This document shows, one piece after another, positions 1 to 8,003 of a stretch of 64,000 nt of DNA. Source of the DNA: Streptomyces sp. AM 2-1-1 (GTDB taxonomy: Bacteria > Actinomycetota > Actinomycetes > Streptomycetales > Streptomycetaceae); assembly GCF_029167645.1 (NCBI RefSeq), contig NZ_CP119147.1, forward strand, positions 1,240,001 through 1,304,000. The letters are read 5' to 3'. Position 1 is the first letter of the stretch; every line of letters starts with the position of its first letter. The notes under the pieces were generated by a model. It saw only the letters and a program-made list of their open reading frames with translations, was not told the DNA's origin and made no database searches. A program made the position numbers and the translations under genes.

Positions 1-2
1 TG

Positions 3-119
3 GGCGCGGCCGCAGGACTGGTCGGCCTCATCGCCGGCGTACGGATGGGAAGCGGCGCCAAGATCCTGGACCCGGAGGTGTGGACGCCTCGTCAGGAATC
101 ACACCCCTCCCTGTGCTAG
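3..119 (+). CDS. C-terminal end of an unidentified protein (5' end outside window)
   Basis: An open frame enters from the left edge and ends at a TAG at 117-119, giving 38 residues that begin GAAAGLVGLIAGVRMG and finish with ESHPSLC. The first part, rich in Gly, Ala, Leu and Val, looks like the end of a transmembrane helix followed by a short polar tail. Codon use is GC-rich in the third position, as in neighbouring genes. A hairpin at 219-246 lies between this stop and the convergent kinase gene, consistent with a gene ending here. I do not recognise the family. Confidence 0.45.
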   Translation, partial: GAAAGLVGLIAGVRMGSGAKILDPEVWTPRQESHPSLC

Positions 120-218
120 AAGGTGGCCTCACCCGGGGGGACGACGGGCGCGGTGGGAGATTGCCGCTCCGCCGGCGAAGGCGGGGAGGTGTCCGGGTTC
201 GGCGGTGGGGGCGGCGGG

Positions 219-246
219 CCGCGCACACCGGATCCGCCGTGCGCGG
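219..246. terminator. Convergent terminator hairpin
   Basis: An 8-bp perfect stem (CCGCGCAC / GTGCGCGG) with a 12-nt loop sits between the end of the left-edge gene and the convergent kinase gene. It has no U tract, as is usual in Streptomyces. Confidence 0.45.
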
Positions 247-248
247 AC

Positions 249-1007
249 CTACGAGCTCTCGGGCCACGGGGAACGGACGTCCTCATCGGTTCGCGGCCGG
301 ACGACGAGGTCGGCGCGGTCGCGACCGGCCCGGACCAGCCGGGCGTTCGCCTCGTCGCAACCCGTCACCCACCGCTCGGCGGCCGGCCTGGGCCTGCCGA
401 ACCGTACGTGCCGGTCGACCAGTCTCCGTACCCGTACCTCCGGATCGATCTCCAGGTACCAGACCTCGTCGAGAAGCCCGCGCACCGGCGTCCACGGCCC
501 GTCGTCGAGGAGGAGGTAGTTCCCCTCGGTGACGACGAGCGGGGTGCCGGGGCCCACCGCGACGGAGCCGGCGATCGGTTCCTCCAGCGCGCGGTCGAAG
601 ACGGGGGCGTAGACCGTCCCACCTCCCGCCGTGCTCCCCTCGGCCGTGTCGCCTCCGGCGGCCTGCCCCTCGGCCGTCTCCCCGTCGGCCGTGCTCCCCT
701 CGACGACCGCCGCCGGGTCGGCCGTGTCGCGCAGGCGGCGCAGCAGCGCCGCGTATCCGGCCGCGTCGAAGGTGTCCGGTGCGCCCTTGCGCTGCGCTCG
801 CCCGAGCCGTTCCAGTTCGGCGCCGGCGAGGTGGAAACCGTCCATGGGGACGAGTACGGCCGCACCGTCCAGTGCTTCCACCAGTGCGGCGGCGAGAGTC
901 GACTTCCCGGCGCCGGGCGGCCCGGTGATCCCCAGGATCCGGCGCCGGCCGGGGACGATGAGCGCCCGGGCGCGGGCGGCGAGCGGAGCGAGGTCGTACG
1001 TGTCCAT
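249..1007 (-). CDS. Nucleoside/nucleotide kinase family protein (uridine kinase-like P-loop)
   Basis: A 252-residue P-loop kinase of the uridine kinase/phosphoribulokinase fold. The Walker A motif GITGPPGAGKST lies at about residues 26-37, followed by VPMDGFH (about 53-59), the substrate-binding and catalytic Asp region typical of this fold. A TEGNYLLLDDGPW segment in the middle corresponds to the lid/Walker B region. Residues about 102-130 are a low-complexity insert with repeated ADGETAEG-like units. The ATG start at 1005-1007 faces the divergent VOC gene across 89 bp. The true substrate (nucleoside, pantothenate or sugar) cannot be told from sequence alone. Confidence 0.8.
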   Translation of the reverse strand: MDTYDLAPLAARARALIVPGRRRILGITGPPGAGKSTLAAALVEALDGAAVLVPMDGFHLAGAELERLGRAQRKGAPDTFDAAGYAALLRRLRDTADPAAVVEGSTADGETAEGQAAGGDTAEGSTAGGGTVYAPVFDRALEEPIAGSVAVGPGTPLVVTEGNYLLLDDGPWTPVRGLLDEVWYLEIDPEVRVRRLVDRHVRFGRPRPAAERWVTGCDEANARLVRAGRDRADLVVRPRTDEDVRSPWPESS

Positions 1008-1045
1008 ACGGGAGAGTGTGCGGGCCGACGCCGTGCCTCGTTAGT

Positions 1046-1057
1046 GTTACGTATAAC
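1046..1057. promoter_or_regulatory. Inverted repeat in a divergent promoter region (candidate operator)
   Basis: GTTACGTATAAC has perfect GTTA/TAAC arms around CGTA. It stands out as the only AT-rich spot in the 89-bp gap between the divergent kinase and VOC genes, so a regulator bound here could act on both. No regulator gene is adjacent. Confidence 0.35.
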
Positions 1058-1096
1058 CATCTTCATCACCGTCTGCGCCCGCCCCGAGGAGCCGAG

Positions 1097-1489
1097 ATGC
1101 CGTACATCGCCCTGACCACTCTGGTGGTCCACGACTACGACGAGGCCATCGCCTTCTACCGGGACGCCGTCGGGTTCGAACTGACCGAGGACACCGACCG
1201 GGGTGACGGGTCACGTTGGGTCGTCGTGACGCCGCGCGGCGCCGGCCCGGCGGGCGGTGGGCTGCTGCTGGCCCGCGCGAAGGACGACGGCCAGCGGGCG
1301 GCGGTCGGGGCGCAGACGGGTGGCCGGGTCGGCTTCTTCCTGCACACCGGAGACTTCGCGGCCGATCACGCGAGGATGACGGCGGCCGGGGTGCGGTTCC
1401 TGGAGGAGCCCCGGCACGAGGCGTACGGCTCGGTCGCGGTCTTCGAGGACCTGTACGGCAACCGCTGGGACCTGCTCCAGCCCGCGTGA
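1097..1489 (+). CDS. VOC family (glyoxalase/bleomycin-resistance fold) protein
   Basis: A 130-residue single-module vicinal-oxygen-chelate protein. It shows the family pattern: an N-terminal strand (YIALTTLVV), an AIAFYRDAVGFEL helix, a central strand pair, and a C-terminal SVAVFEDLYGNRWDLLQPA containing the Glu/Asp-rich metal and substrate edge. Members include glyoxalases, dioxygenases and drug-binding proteins, so the reaction is not assigned. ATG at 1097 is chosen because it is preceded by GAGGAGCCGAG and begins the first strand. It is divergent from the kinase gene and shares the inverted repeat at 1046-1057. Confidence 0.85.
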   Translation: MPYIALTTLVVHDYDEAIAFYRDAVGFELTEDTDRGDGSRWVVVTPRGAGPAGGGLLLARAKDDGQRAAVGAQTGGRVGFFLHTGDFAADHARMTAAGVRFLEEPRHEAYGSVAVFEDLYGNRWDLLQPA

Positions 1490-1628
1490 CCCGACACCGG
1501 GTGCCGTCCCCGGCCACACGGCGGCGAGTGACCCCCGGCGCGGGGGAGGACCGGCTTCTCCCCGCGGGCCCGGACGGGCTCCAACCACCCGCCCGGGCCG
1601 GACAGCGGTGGCGTGGCAGACTCCGCCC

Positions 1629-2369
1629 ATGGATCATCTGACGGTGGAACGTTCGGACGCGCGGGACTGGGCCGGTGGCCAGCTCACGGAGCTGTTCAGC
1701 GACGGATTCCCGGAGTTCATCACGGCGGACCGGGTCGCGAAGGAGTACCTGGGCCGGGTCCAGGAGTGGTTCGCCGCGTTCGACCTCTTCCTCGTCGACC
1801 GCTCGGGGGTTCCGGTGGCGGGCGGCTGGGGAGTCCCGTTGCGGTGGGACGGGGACCCGGACACCCTGCCCACCGGCTACACCGACGCGCTGATACGTGC
1901 GGTGCGGGGGCGGGAGGAGGGCGTCGAGCCCGACACCCTGGTGATCTGCGGGGCGATCGTCACTCCCGCGCTGAAGGGGCAGGGTCTGGCCGGCCGGGCC
2001 CTCGGCGCCCTCCGCGTGCTCGCCCTGGAGAGCGGGCTCCAGCGGGTCGTCGCGCCGGTGCGGCCGACGCTGAAGGCGCGCTATCCGCTGACGCCGATCG
2101 ATACCTTCGCCGGATGGATCCGGGAGGACGGCCTCTCCCTCGATCCGTGGGTCCGTACACATCAGCGGCTCGGCGCCCGCGCGATCGCCTGTGCTCCGGA
2201 GTCCCAGACCATGACCGGCTCGGTCGCCGCATGGGAGAAGTGGACCGGGATGGCCCTCCCCGACTCCGGCGACTACGTCGTACCGCAGGGCCTCTCGCCG
2301 CTGCGCGTGAACCGCTCAATCGACGAGGGGCGTTACGTGGAACCGGGCATCTGGATGCGGCACGTGTGA
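1629..2369 (+). CDS. GNAT-like N-acetyltransferase
   Basis: A 246-residue protein with a GNAT-type core. The acetyl-CoA pyrophosphate-binding signature appears as VTPALKGQGLAGRALGALR at about residues 116-134, preceded by the strand VICGAIV. The N-terminal third (FPEFITADRVAKEYLGRVQEWF) and the long C-terminal part (TMTGSVAAWEKWTGMALP) are outside the minimal GNAT fold, and the protein is longer than the common 150-170 residues. The substrate is unknown. The start is the ATG at 1629; no strong Shine-Dalgarno sequence is visible. Confidence 0.65.
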   Translation: MDHLTVERSDARDWAGGQLTELFSDGFPEFITADRVAKEYLGRVQEWFAAFDLFLVDRSGVPVAGGWGVPLRWDGDPDTLPTGYTDALIRAVRGREEGVEPDTLVICGAIVTPALKGQGLAGRALGALRVLALESGLQRVVAPVRPTLKARYPLTPIDTFAGWIREDGLSLDPWVRTHQRLGARAIACAPESQTMTGSVAAWEKWTGMALPDSGDYVVPQGLSPLRVNRSIDEGRYVEPGIWMRHV

Positions 2370-2610
2370 CGCGCCACGGTCCACCGGCCCGCCGCTCCGC
2401 GGCCCCCACCCCGCACCGCCTCGCGGGGGTACCGGCGACCCCGGCCGCCGGATCGTGCGTCCCGGTCACGGGTCCTTGATAGCGTCGCCCCCACGCGACT
2501 GCGGAACGCTCCCCGCCCCGGTCGCCGGCCGGCCCCCGCGCACCACCGGATCGGGCCTGCGCGCACGCGGGTTCGGGGACGGTCGCGGCAGGACGAAGAG
2601 GGCCCCGGGC

Positions 2611-5097
2611 ATGAGCCTCGCGCAGTTGCACTACACCTCGGCCGCGCCGGGGGACGAGGGAACGGTGGGACGGTTCACCGCCGTCGGCCCCGGGATACCC
2701 ACGGCACTGCTCCCGGAGATCGAACCCCTGCTGGGGTACGAGGCCCCCGGGGACGTGCCGTTCCTGCCCACGGACACCGAACTGCGTTCACTCCCGCAGG
2801 TGTTCAGTTTCACCCATCTCTCGGACGGCAGCAGGCTGCTGGTCCGGTCGGTGCCGCTGGCCCCGCCCGGCACCGGGTCCGGCCCGCTCCGGTTCCACAC
2901 CCACGGCGTCCTGCTGCCCGCCGGAGCCCGGCTCGCGGCCGGCCGGTTGCCGATCGCCGCGTGGCGCTCACCCCGCTGGGCGTCCGTCACGCCCAGCGGG
3001 GCGGTACCCGACCCGCTCACCTCGCCGCACACCGGTCCCGGCCTGGAGCGGGAGGCCCTCGGTGACTTCGCGGTCTCCCGGGGGCCGTGGCTCGCCGCCG
3101 TCTTCGCCGACCTGCGCCGCGTACGGCTCGAGAGCGCGGCGGGCGCCTGCGCGCCGGTGGCGCTGGTGGAGCGGCAGAGCGAGGACGTGGCCCGCTGGCT
3201 CGGGCTGGCCGTCTCGGTGCTCCCGCCGGACCACGCAGAGGAGTTGACCTTCACCACGTACTCCCGGCGTCCCTCCCTCGCCCCGCAGCAGGTGATCGGC
3301 GTGCTCCCGGAGGACGCCCACCTGCTGGACGCCGCCGAGTTCCGGGTGCACGTGTGCGGCGGTCCGCACGGCCGCCCGTCGCCGCCTTCCCGGGACACCT
3401 GGGCCGAGACCGCCGCCCGGGTCTGGCGTGGCCGGGCACCCGAGCTCTTCGAGCGGGCACGCGCATTGCCCGGCGAGCCCTTCGCCGCCGGACCGCTGGC
3501 CGTCACCGCCCTCTGCGCGGGCATCTCCCTGGGGTCCGCGGAGCGTTCCGCGGCGGCCGGCTGGGCGGCCGAGCGGCCGTACGCGCTGGACGCGGAGCAG
3601 ACCCGGAAGCTGGTGGCCGCGCTCACCGCGCCCGGCCTCGACGACCGCAGCGGGGGCGAGTTCGACGCGCTGGGCCGGCTGTTCGGCGCGCTGGACGGCC
3701 GCTCCCCCGCCGCCACGACCGCCCCGCTCGCCGCGATGCTGGTGACCGAGGCGGTACGCGGCGGCAACGGCTCCCTCGAACTCCCCGCCAGGAGTGCCTT
3801 CGCCGGCCCCGGGGGCAAGGCCGTCTCCGAGGCCCTCGCCCCGGAGATCCTGGCCGAACTGGGCGGCACGGGAGCGGTCTTCGACATCGCGCGGACCGTG
3901 CAGCTGCTGCGGGTGGCGAAGCTCCTCGACGTCGACTGCGCCGGGTTGCTGCCCTCCGTGGTGGACCGGACGGCCCACGCTCTCCTGGCCGCCCCCGGCT
4001 TCACCTGGGGACCGGCCCTGCTGGAGCTGTTGGACGAGCAGTTCGACGTCCGGACCGCCCTCCTGGTGGCCCTCGACCGGATCGCGCCGGACGATCCGGC
4101 CGCCATGGAGCGGCTGTTGGACCGGATCGCCCTTCCGTTCACCGGCACCCAGACGCTCCCGCACCTGCGCATGTGCGCCGAGTCGGGTGCGATCAGAGCG
4201 GGGTGCGGGGAGGACCGGGCCGCCGCGCTCGGCAGGGTGCTGCGGACCGCCGGAATCTCCCCGTTCGCCGAGCCGTTGGTGCTGCGCTCCGCGGTGGGCC
4301 TCGTCTGGGCGGACAGGGAACCGACCGCCCAGGAAGCCCGGATGCTGCTGGAGGCGGCCACCTCCGACGCGCACCGCAGCGCGGGCACCTGGTCGCACCT
4401 GGTCGGCGCGGCGCTGCGCGCACCGGCCCACGAGACGGACGCGGCCGACCTGGCGCACGACCTGCTGCGCGGCTTCCCGCACCAGATCCGGGGGCGGGAG
4501 CGCGGTGCCCTGCTGCTGCTCGACTTCGCCCGTTCGATGCGCGGTGCCGGCACCCCCGCGGACGCCGGCGGAACGGACAGTGCGTCGGGCCGGGCGGCTG
4601 CCGGCCCCGGCTGGGCGGAGCGGGCGCTCGCCCTGCGCCCGGCGGCCGAACCGGTGGAACCCGCGGTCCTGGGCCACGCCTTCGACGCGCTCGCCCGCCG
4701 TCTGCTGGCCCCGGGCCGGCCCGAGGACGAGCTGTACGCCTTCGTGCACACCGGCGACCCCGACCTGCTGGACTCCTATGCCCGGGTCGCGCGGGAGGAA
4801 GCCGTACGGGCCCGACTGCGGTCCGACCCCGCGTTCGCCGCCGACTGCTACCTGGCCTGGAGCTCCCATCCGCACGCGGGCGCGCACTGGGCGCGGACCA
4901 GTACGGCGCTGCTGGAGGAGGTGCTGCGCCCCGCCGTGCGCGAGCTCTCCGCGGCCGGGGTCCAAGCGGTCGAGGAAGCCGTCGGGCGGGCCGGGAGCAG
5001 CGGCCGGACTGAGGCTTTCCGCGCGTGGAACCGGCGCCCGTCGGGCACGCTCGGCCGGTTCGGCCGCCGACTGGCGGGCAAGGTACGCCGCCCCTGA
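2611..5097 (+). CDS. GTPase-associated protein 1-related protein (GAP1-N/M/C architecture)
   Basis: A protein of 828 residues beginning MSLAQLHYTSAAPG. It matches my memory of the actinobacterial GTPase-associated protein 1 family: an N-terminal domain (about 1-140, with LLPEIEPLLGYEAP and FSFTHLSDGSRLLVRSVPL), a middle domain (about 150-260, VALVERQSEDVARWLGL then FTTYSRRPSLAPQQVIGV), and a long alpha-helical C-terminal region made of degenerate Leu/Ala-rich repeats. Members are usually described beside TRAFAC-type GTPases in predicted conflict or signalling systems. No GTPase gene lies within the visible flanks. ATG at 2611 is preferred over the upstream in-frame GTG at 2455, because the intervening 52 residues are Arg/Pro-rich and look non-coding. 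The biochemical activity is unknown. Confidence 0.7.
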   Translation: MSLAQLHYTSAAPGDEGTVGRFTAVGPGIPTALLPEIEPLLGYEAPGDVPFLPTDTELRSLPQVFSFTHLSDGSRLLVRSVPLAPPGTGSGPLRFHTHGVLLPAGARLAAGRLPIAAWRSPRWASVTPSGAVPDPLTSPHTGPGLEREALGDFAVSRGPWLAAVFADLRRVRLESAAGACAPVALVERQSEDVARWLGLAVSVLPPDHAEELTFTTYSRRPSLAPQQVIGVLPEDAHLLDAAEFRVHVCGGPHGRPSPPSRDTWAETAARVWRGRAPELFERARALPGEPFAAGPLAVTALCAGISLGSAERSAAAGWAAERPYALDAEQTRKLVAALTAPGLDDRSGGEFDALGRLFGALDGRSPAATTAPLAAMLVTEAVRGGNGSLELPARSAFAGPGGKAVSEALAPEILAELGGTGAVFDIARTVQLLRVAKLLDVDCAGLLPSVVDRTAHALLAAPGFTWGPALLELLDEQFDVRTALLVALDRIAPDDPAAMERLLDRIALPFTGTQTLPHLRMCAESGAIRAGCGEDRAAALGRVLRTAGISPFAEPLVLRSAVGLVWADREPTAQEARMLLEAATSDAHRSAGTWSHLVGAALRAPAHETDAADLAHDLLRGFPHQIRGRERGALLLLDFARSMRGAGTPADAGGTDSASGRAAAGPGWAERALALRPAAEPVEPAVLGHAFDALARRLLAPGRPEDELYAFVHTGDPDLLDSYARVAREEAVRARLRSDPAFAADCYLAWSSHPHAGAHWARTSTALLEEVLRPAVRELSAAGVQAVEEAVGRAGSSGRTEAFRAWNRRPSGTLGRFGRRLAGKVRRP

Positions 5098-5133
5098 CCG
5101 GGTCCGGCAGGGGCCGGGGCGGACGGCGCGGGG

Positions 5134-5715
5134 TCAGGAGGCGGACGGCCGCGCCGCTCCCGGGTCGCGTCCGAGGAACCCCACGAACCGGTCCACGGCC
5201 GGTGCGTCCTCGGCGACCGGCACGATCTCGCCGAACGCCTGCCCCTCGCCCCGGAACCGCGGCGGCAGCGTGACCTCCGCGCGGGCCAGCGCCTCGGCGG
5301 CCTCCTCCTCGGTGAAGGGGACCGGCTGCCCGGTCGCGACGGCGAGGTCCCAGCCGTGCCCCAGGTACTCCATCAGCGTCATGTCGAACACCATCCGCGC
5401 GGGCAACTCGCCCTCCCGCACCCGGACCTGACGATCGAACCCGTTGGTCCGCCACGCGGCCAGCACCCCGTCCGCCGCGGTCCGGAACTCACCGGCCGGG
5501 TCGTCCCCGCAGACGTGGGCCGCCGGGTCGCCCTCGTACGCACGGCCCTCGCAACCGGCCCGGAAGACCTGGAGCCAGCCCACGAGGTGGTTGCGGAGCG
5601 CCTCCACGTCGTAGGACGCGCACGTGGTCGGCAGCGAGAGCTGGTCCGGGTGGACGCCCTCGACGAGGTCCCCGGTCTTGGACAGGATTCCGGCCAGGAG
5701 ATCGATGTCACTCAT
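5134..5715 (-). CDS. TIGR03086-type (DinB/mycothiol-dependent maleylpyruvate isomerase superfamily) protein
   Basis: A 193-residue protein of the actinobacterial TIGR03086 group, in the DinB-like four-helix metal-binding superfamily. The N-terminal half has the usual pattern in which a helix with VEGVHPDQLSLPTTCASYDVEALRNHLVGW carries the first metal-ligand His, and later LMEYLGHGWDLAVATGQP carries the second His cluster. Related proteins use mycothiol, but the substrate here is unknown. The ATG at 5713-5715 is chosen. It is convergent with the GAP1-related gene, 36 bp away. Confidence 0.75.
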   Translation of the reverse strand: MSDIDLLAGILSKTGDLVEGVHPDQLSLPTTCASYDVEALRNHLVGWLQVFRAGCEGRAYEGDPAAHVCGDDPAGEFRTAADGVLAAWRTNGFDRQVRVREGELPARMVFDMTLMEYLGHGWDLAVATGQPVPFTEEEAAEALARAEVTLPPRFRGEGQAFGEIVPVAEDAPAVDRFVGFLGRDPGAARPSAS

Positions 5716-6762
5716 GGGCCGACCCTATCGACCCGGCGAGCGCGGCCGGGGGCACCGGGCCCGGGCCTGACGCGCCCCACCCCTCGTTCCGCGGGGAGCC
5801 GGTCGTCTCTCACGGCACCGGAGGGCCCGCGCACCGAGGTCCCACGGGGTCCGTCGACGCACTCCCGCTCGACGGCCGCATGCTCGGATCCGGCCACGAT
5901 CAGCCGGTCCGGTGCCGCCGCTCGGCCGTCCGCGGGGGTTAGCTCGTGCGAAGAGCCGCCGTACCTCCCCGCGCGCGGTCGCACGGAGACGCGAGTTCCC
6001 GGGACGCCCGGCACCGCGGCCCGGGACCGGCGCCCGGTGGGTTCGCGTCCCGCCGGCTTCCGGAGCCGGGCCGGCCCTCGAAGTGGACGACGGAGGAGAC
6101 GGAGGGGTCAGGACGCCGGCACCGCTCCGCCACGTGGCGGCCGTCCCTCGCGATGGTACGAGCGACTGGGCGCCGGGGTCCGCGTGCTCGTCCTCACCCT
6201 GGGGAACCGGGCGACCGACTGCCTGGTGCTCGTCACCGGACGATCGGACCCGACGGCTCCCGCGACCCCCGGGCCGTTACCGACGCGCGGGTCAGCACCG
6301 GTCCCACACGTCTCCCCGGGGCGTCCGGGACAGCGCCCGATCTGGCTCACCGTCACGGCCCCGTGGGCTCCCCGACGGTGGTACGCCGTCCCGGCCGCAC
6401 CCGCGCCCACCGCGCCGCCGGGCCTCGGCGTGTCGGGCCCCCGGCCCCTACGCCGATCCGGTGGCCGGCGCGCGGGCGACGGGCCACCGAGGCTCCTCCG
6501 TCCCCGAACCTCCCTACCGTCCGCACCCGTTGTTCACCCGCTCGGACGCCGGCCGACCGGGTGTGGGGGGTCCGGTCCGCAGGGGCCGGGCGCTCGTCGG
6601 CACCCGGGAGATTTTCCTCTCTTTCGACTTCGCATGTGTGAGGTGGTGGGTCCGGGGTACCGGCTGAACACCAGCTCCGCACGCCGCGCGCCCCGGCTCC
6701 GTACGTTCCACCTCCGGCGCGGGCGAGAAGGTCACTGCGACGAGAGAGGCACCCGCCGAACG
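5716..6762. other. 1.05-kb stretch with no supportable gene
   Basis: Several long open frames exist on both strands, but their translations are Arg/Pro/Gly-rich low-complexity strings without domain-like segments or credible start regions. The only short stretch with protein-like hydrophobic patterning is about 6155-6245 (VRVLVLTLGNRATDCLVLV in the + frame), which has no start signal. The last 150 bp before the DUF2267 gene are less GC-rich and probably hold its promoter. This may be decayed coding DNA. Confidence 0.5.
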
Positions 6763-7194
6763 ATGCAGAACACGACTGAATCCACCCAGTGCGTTCCGGC
6801 CATGACGTACACCCTGATGCTCGAAAAGGTCCGTTACGACGGCGCCTACCCGACCCGGGAACGGGCCGAGGAAGCGGTACGTCTCGTACTGGACGGTCTC
6901 GGCGGCCAGTTGGCCGGGGACGAACGCGCGAGCCTGGCGGCTCGCCTTCCGCAGGAGGCCGCTGCCGTCCTCCTCGCGGCCAGACCAGAAACTCCGCTCA
7001 GCGGCCGTGACTTCGTGAACTCGCTCGCCCTGTCGACGGGCTCCGGCGTCGCGACCACCCGCTGGGACGTGGGTTCCGTCCTGACGACGGTGGCCCAGCT
7101 GACCGGCCCCGACCTGCTCGCCCGGATCCTCCGGGCCCTCCCCCAGGGGTACGCGCTCCTCTTCGGCCGCGCGGAGCTCGCCCGCGCCGCCTGA
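6763..7194 (+). CDS. DUF2267 domain-containing protein
   Basis: A 143-residue protein with one DUF2267 unit. The pattern is a helix starting MLEKVRYDGAYPTRERAEEAVRLVLDGLGGQLAGDE, then LAARLPQEAAAVLLAA, and a second half (TTRWDVGSVLTTVAQLTGPDLLARILRALPQGYALLFG) that mirrors the first. These small, probably cytoplasmic helical proteins are common in actinobacteria and have no established function. ATG 6763 (GAGAGG about 14 nt upstream) is used; ATG 6802 would remove 13 polar residues and start directly at the domain. Both flanks are long non-coding stretches. Confidence 0.75.
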   Translation: MQNTTESTQCVPAMTYTLMLEKVRYDGAYPTRERAEEAVRLVLDGLGGQLAGDERASLAARLPQEAAAVLLAARPETPLSGRDFVNSLALSTGSGVATTRWDVGSVLTTVAQLTGPDLLARILRALPQGYALLFGRAELARAA

Positions 7195-8003
7195 CCGGAA
7201 CCAGCACCTCACCAAAACCAGCACCTCGACCGGCTCCGGCCCACGGGTCACCGTCGCCCCGTCGGCCAGTCCGGTCCCGCCGGGCACCGCCCGGCCTCCT
7301 CTTTCGCCCGCGCCCCCGCGCCCCCGCCCGGCCCGCTTCGAGCAGACACCACCTGCTCGGCCCGCCCGGACCGGAGCGCGGGGGCGCGGGACGCTGTGGT
7401 GTCCGGACACGCCACGAGCACCCGGAGCCACCCCGAGCCGCACTTCTCCGGCCCGTCCGGCCGATCCGCCCGCCGGCCCGTGTGCCCGCCTGTCCGCCGG
7501 CGGGAGACCATGGCCGCCCGCCTGCCGGAGACCGTGCGCGAGCGACCCGCCACGGTGGGCGACGGCCGGCCCCGTTCCTCCGCGCGTCGCCTCCCTGCCG
7601 GGGGCGGCACCACGCCCGCACCGGAGCCCCGCCCCGCCTCCGGGGTAGAGTTTTCCGGTGGGAAGGTACGCTCCGCGCGCCTGTTCCACCGTGCCGGGGC
7701 CGACGCAGTTCCCGGTGGCGGTCCGGTTCCCGCAGGGTTGCGTGCCGTGAGAGACGCGGGGGCGAGCGCCGGACGCCCGCCCTTCCGGCGGTCCGGTCAC
7801 GAGTCCTCGGTGGTCCGTTCCGAGCCCGTGGCGATCGGCCCGTTCCCGGGCGGATCCCCGCCGGATCCGTGTCTCGTCCGACGCAGGCCCCGTCACGGGA
7901 CCGTCCGCGGGGTGCTGTCCCGGCACTCCGCTTCCTGGCAGACGCACGCCCCCGGCATGTCCGACACGGTGGTGCGCCCCGAGCACGACAGGTTTCCGCT
8001 GCC
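7195..8003. other. 0.8-kb stretch with no supportable gene, upstream of the SulP transporter
   Basis: No open frame here gives a domain-like protein. The first 40 bp contain a short direct repeat (CCAGCACCTC at about 7201 and again at about 7219). The remainder is GC-rich with several potential stems. I looked for a riboswitch ahead of the transporter and could not match any known consensus. The promoter of the SulP gene must lie at the right end, since the downstream gene has no other upstream neighbour. Confidence 0.5.

Noticed and set aside
2631..4751. Very long open frame on the minus strand opposite the GAP1-related gene
   Set aside because: Its translation is Ser/Arg/Ala-rich low complexity. 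It is an artefact of third-position GC bias in the + strand gene, which has recognisable domains.
7645..7760. Possible cobalamin-type riboswitch ahead of the SulP gene (GAGTTTTCCGGTGGGAA and later CCGGTTCCCGC)
   Set aside because: The B12-box order and conserved GCCACTG-like core are absent on both strands, and the downstream gene is not a usual cobalamin target.
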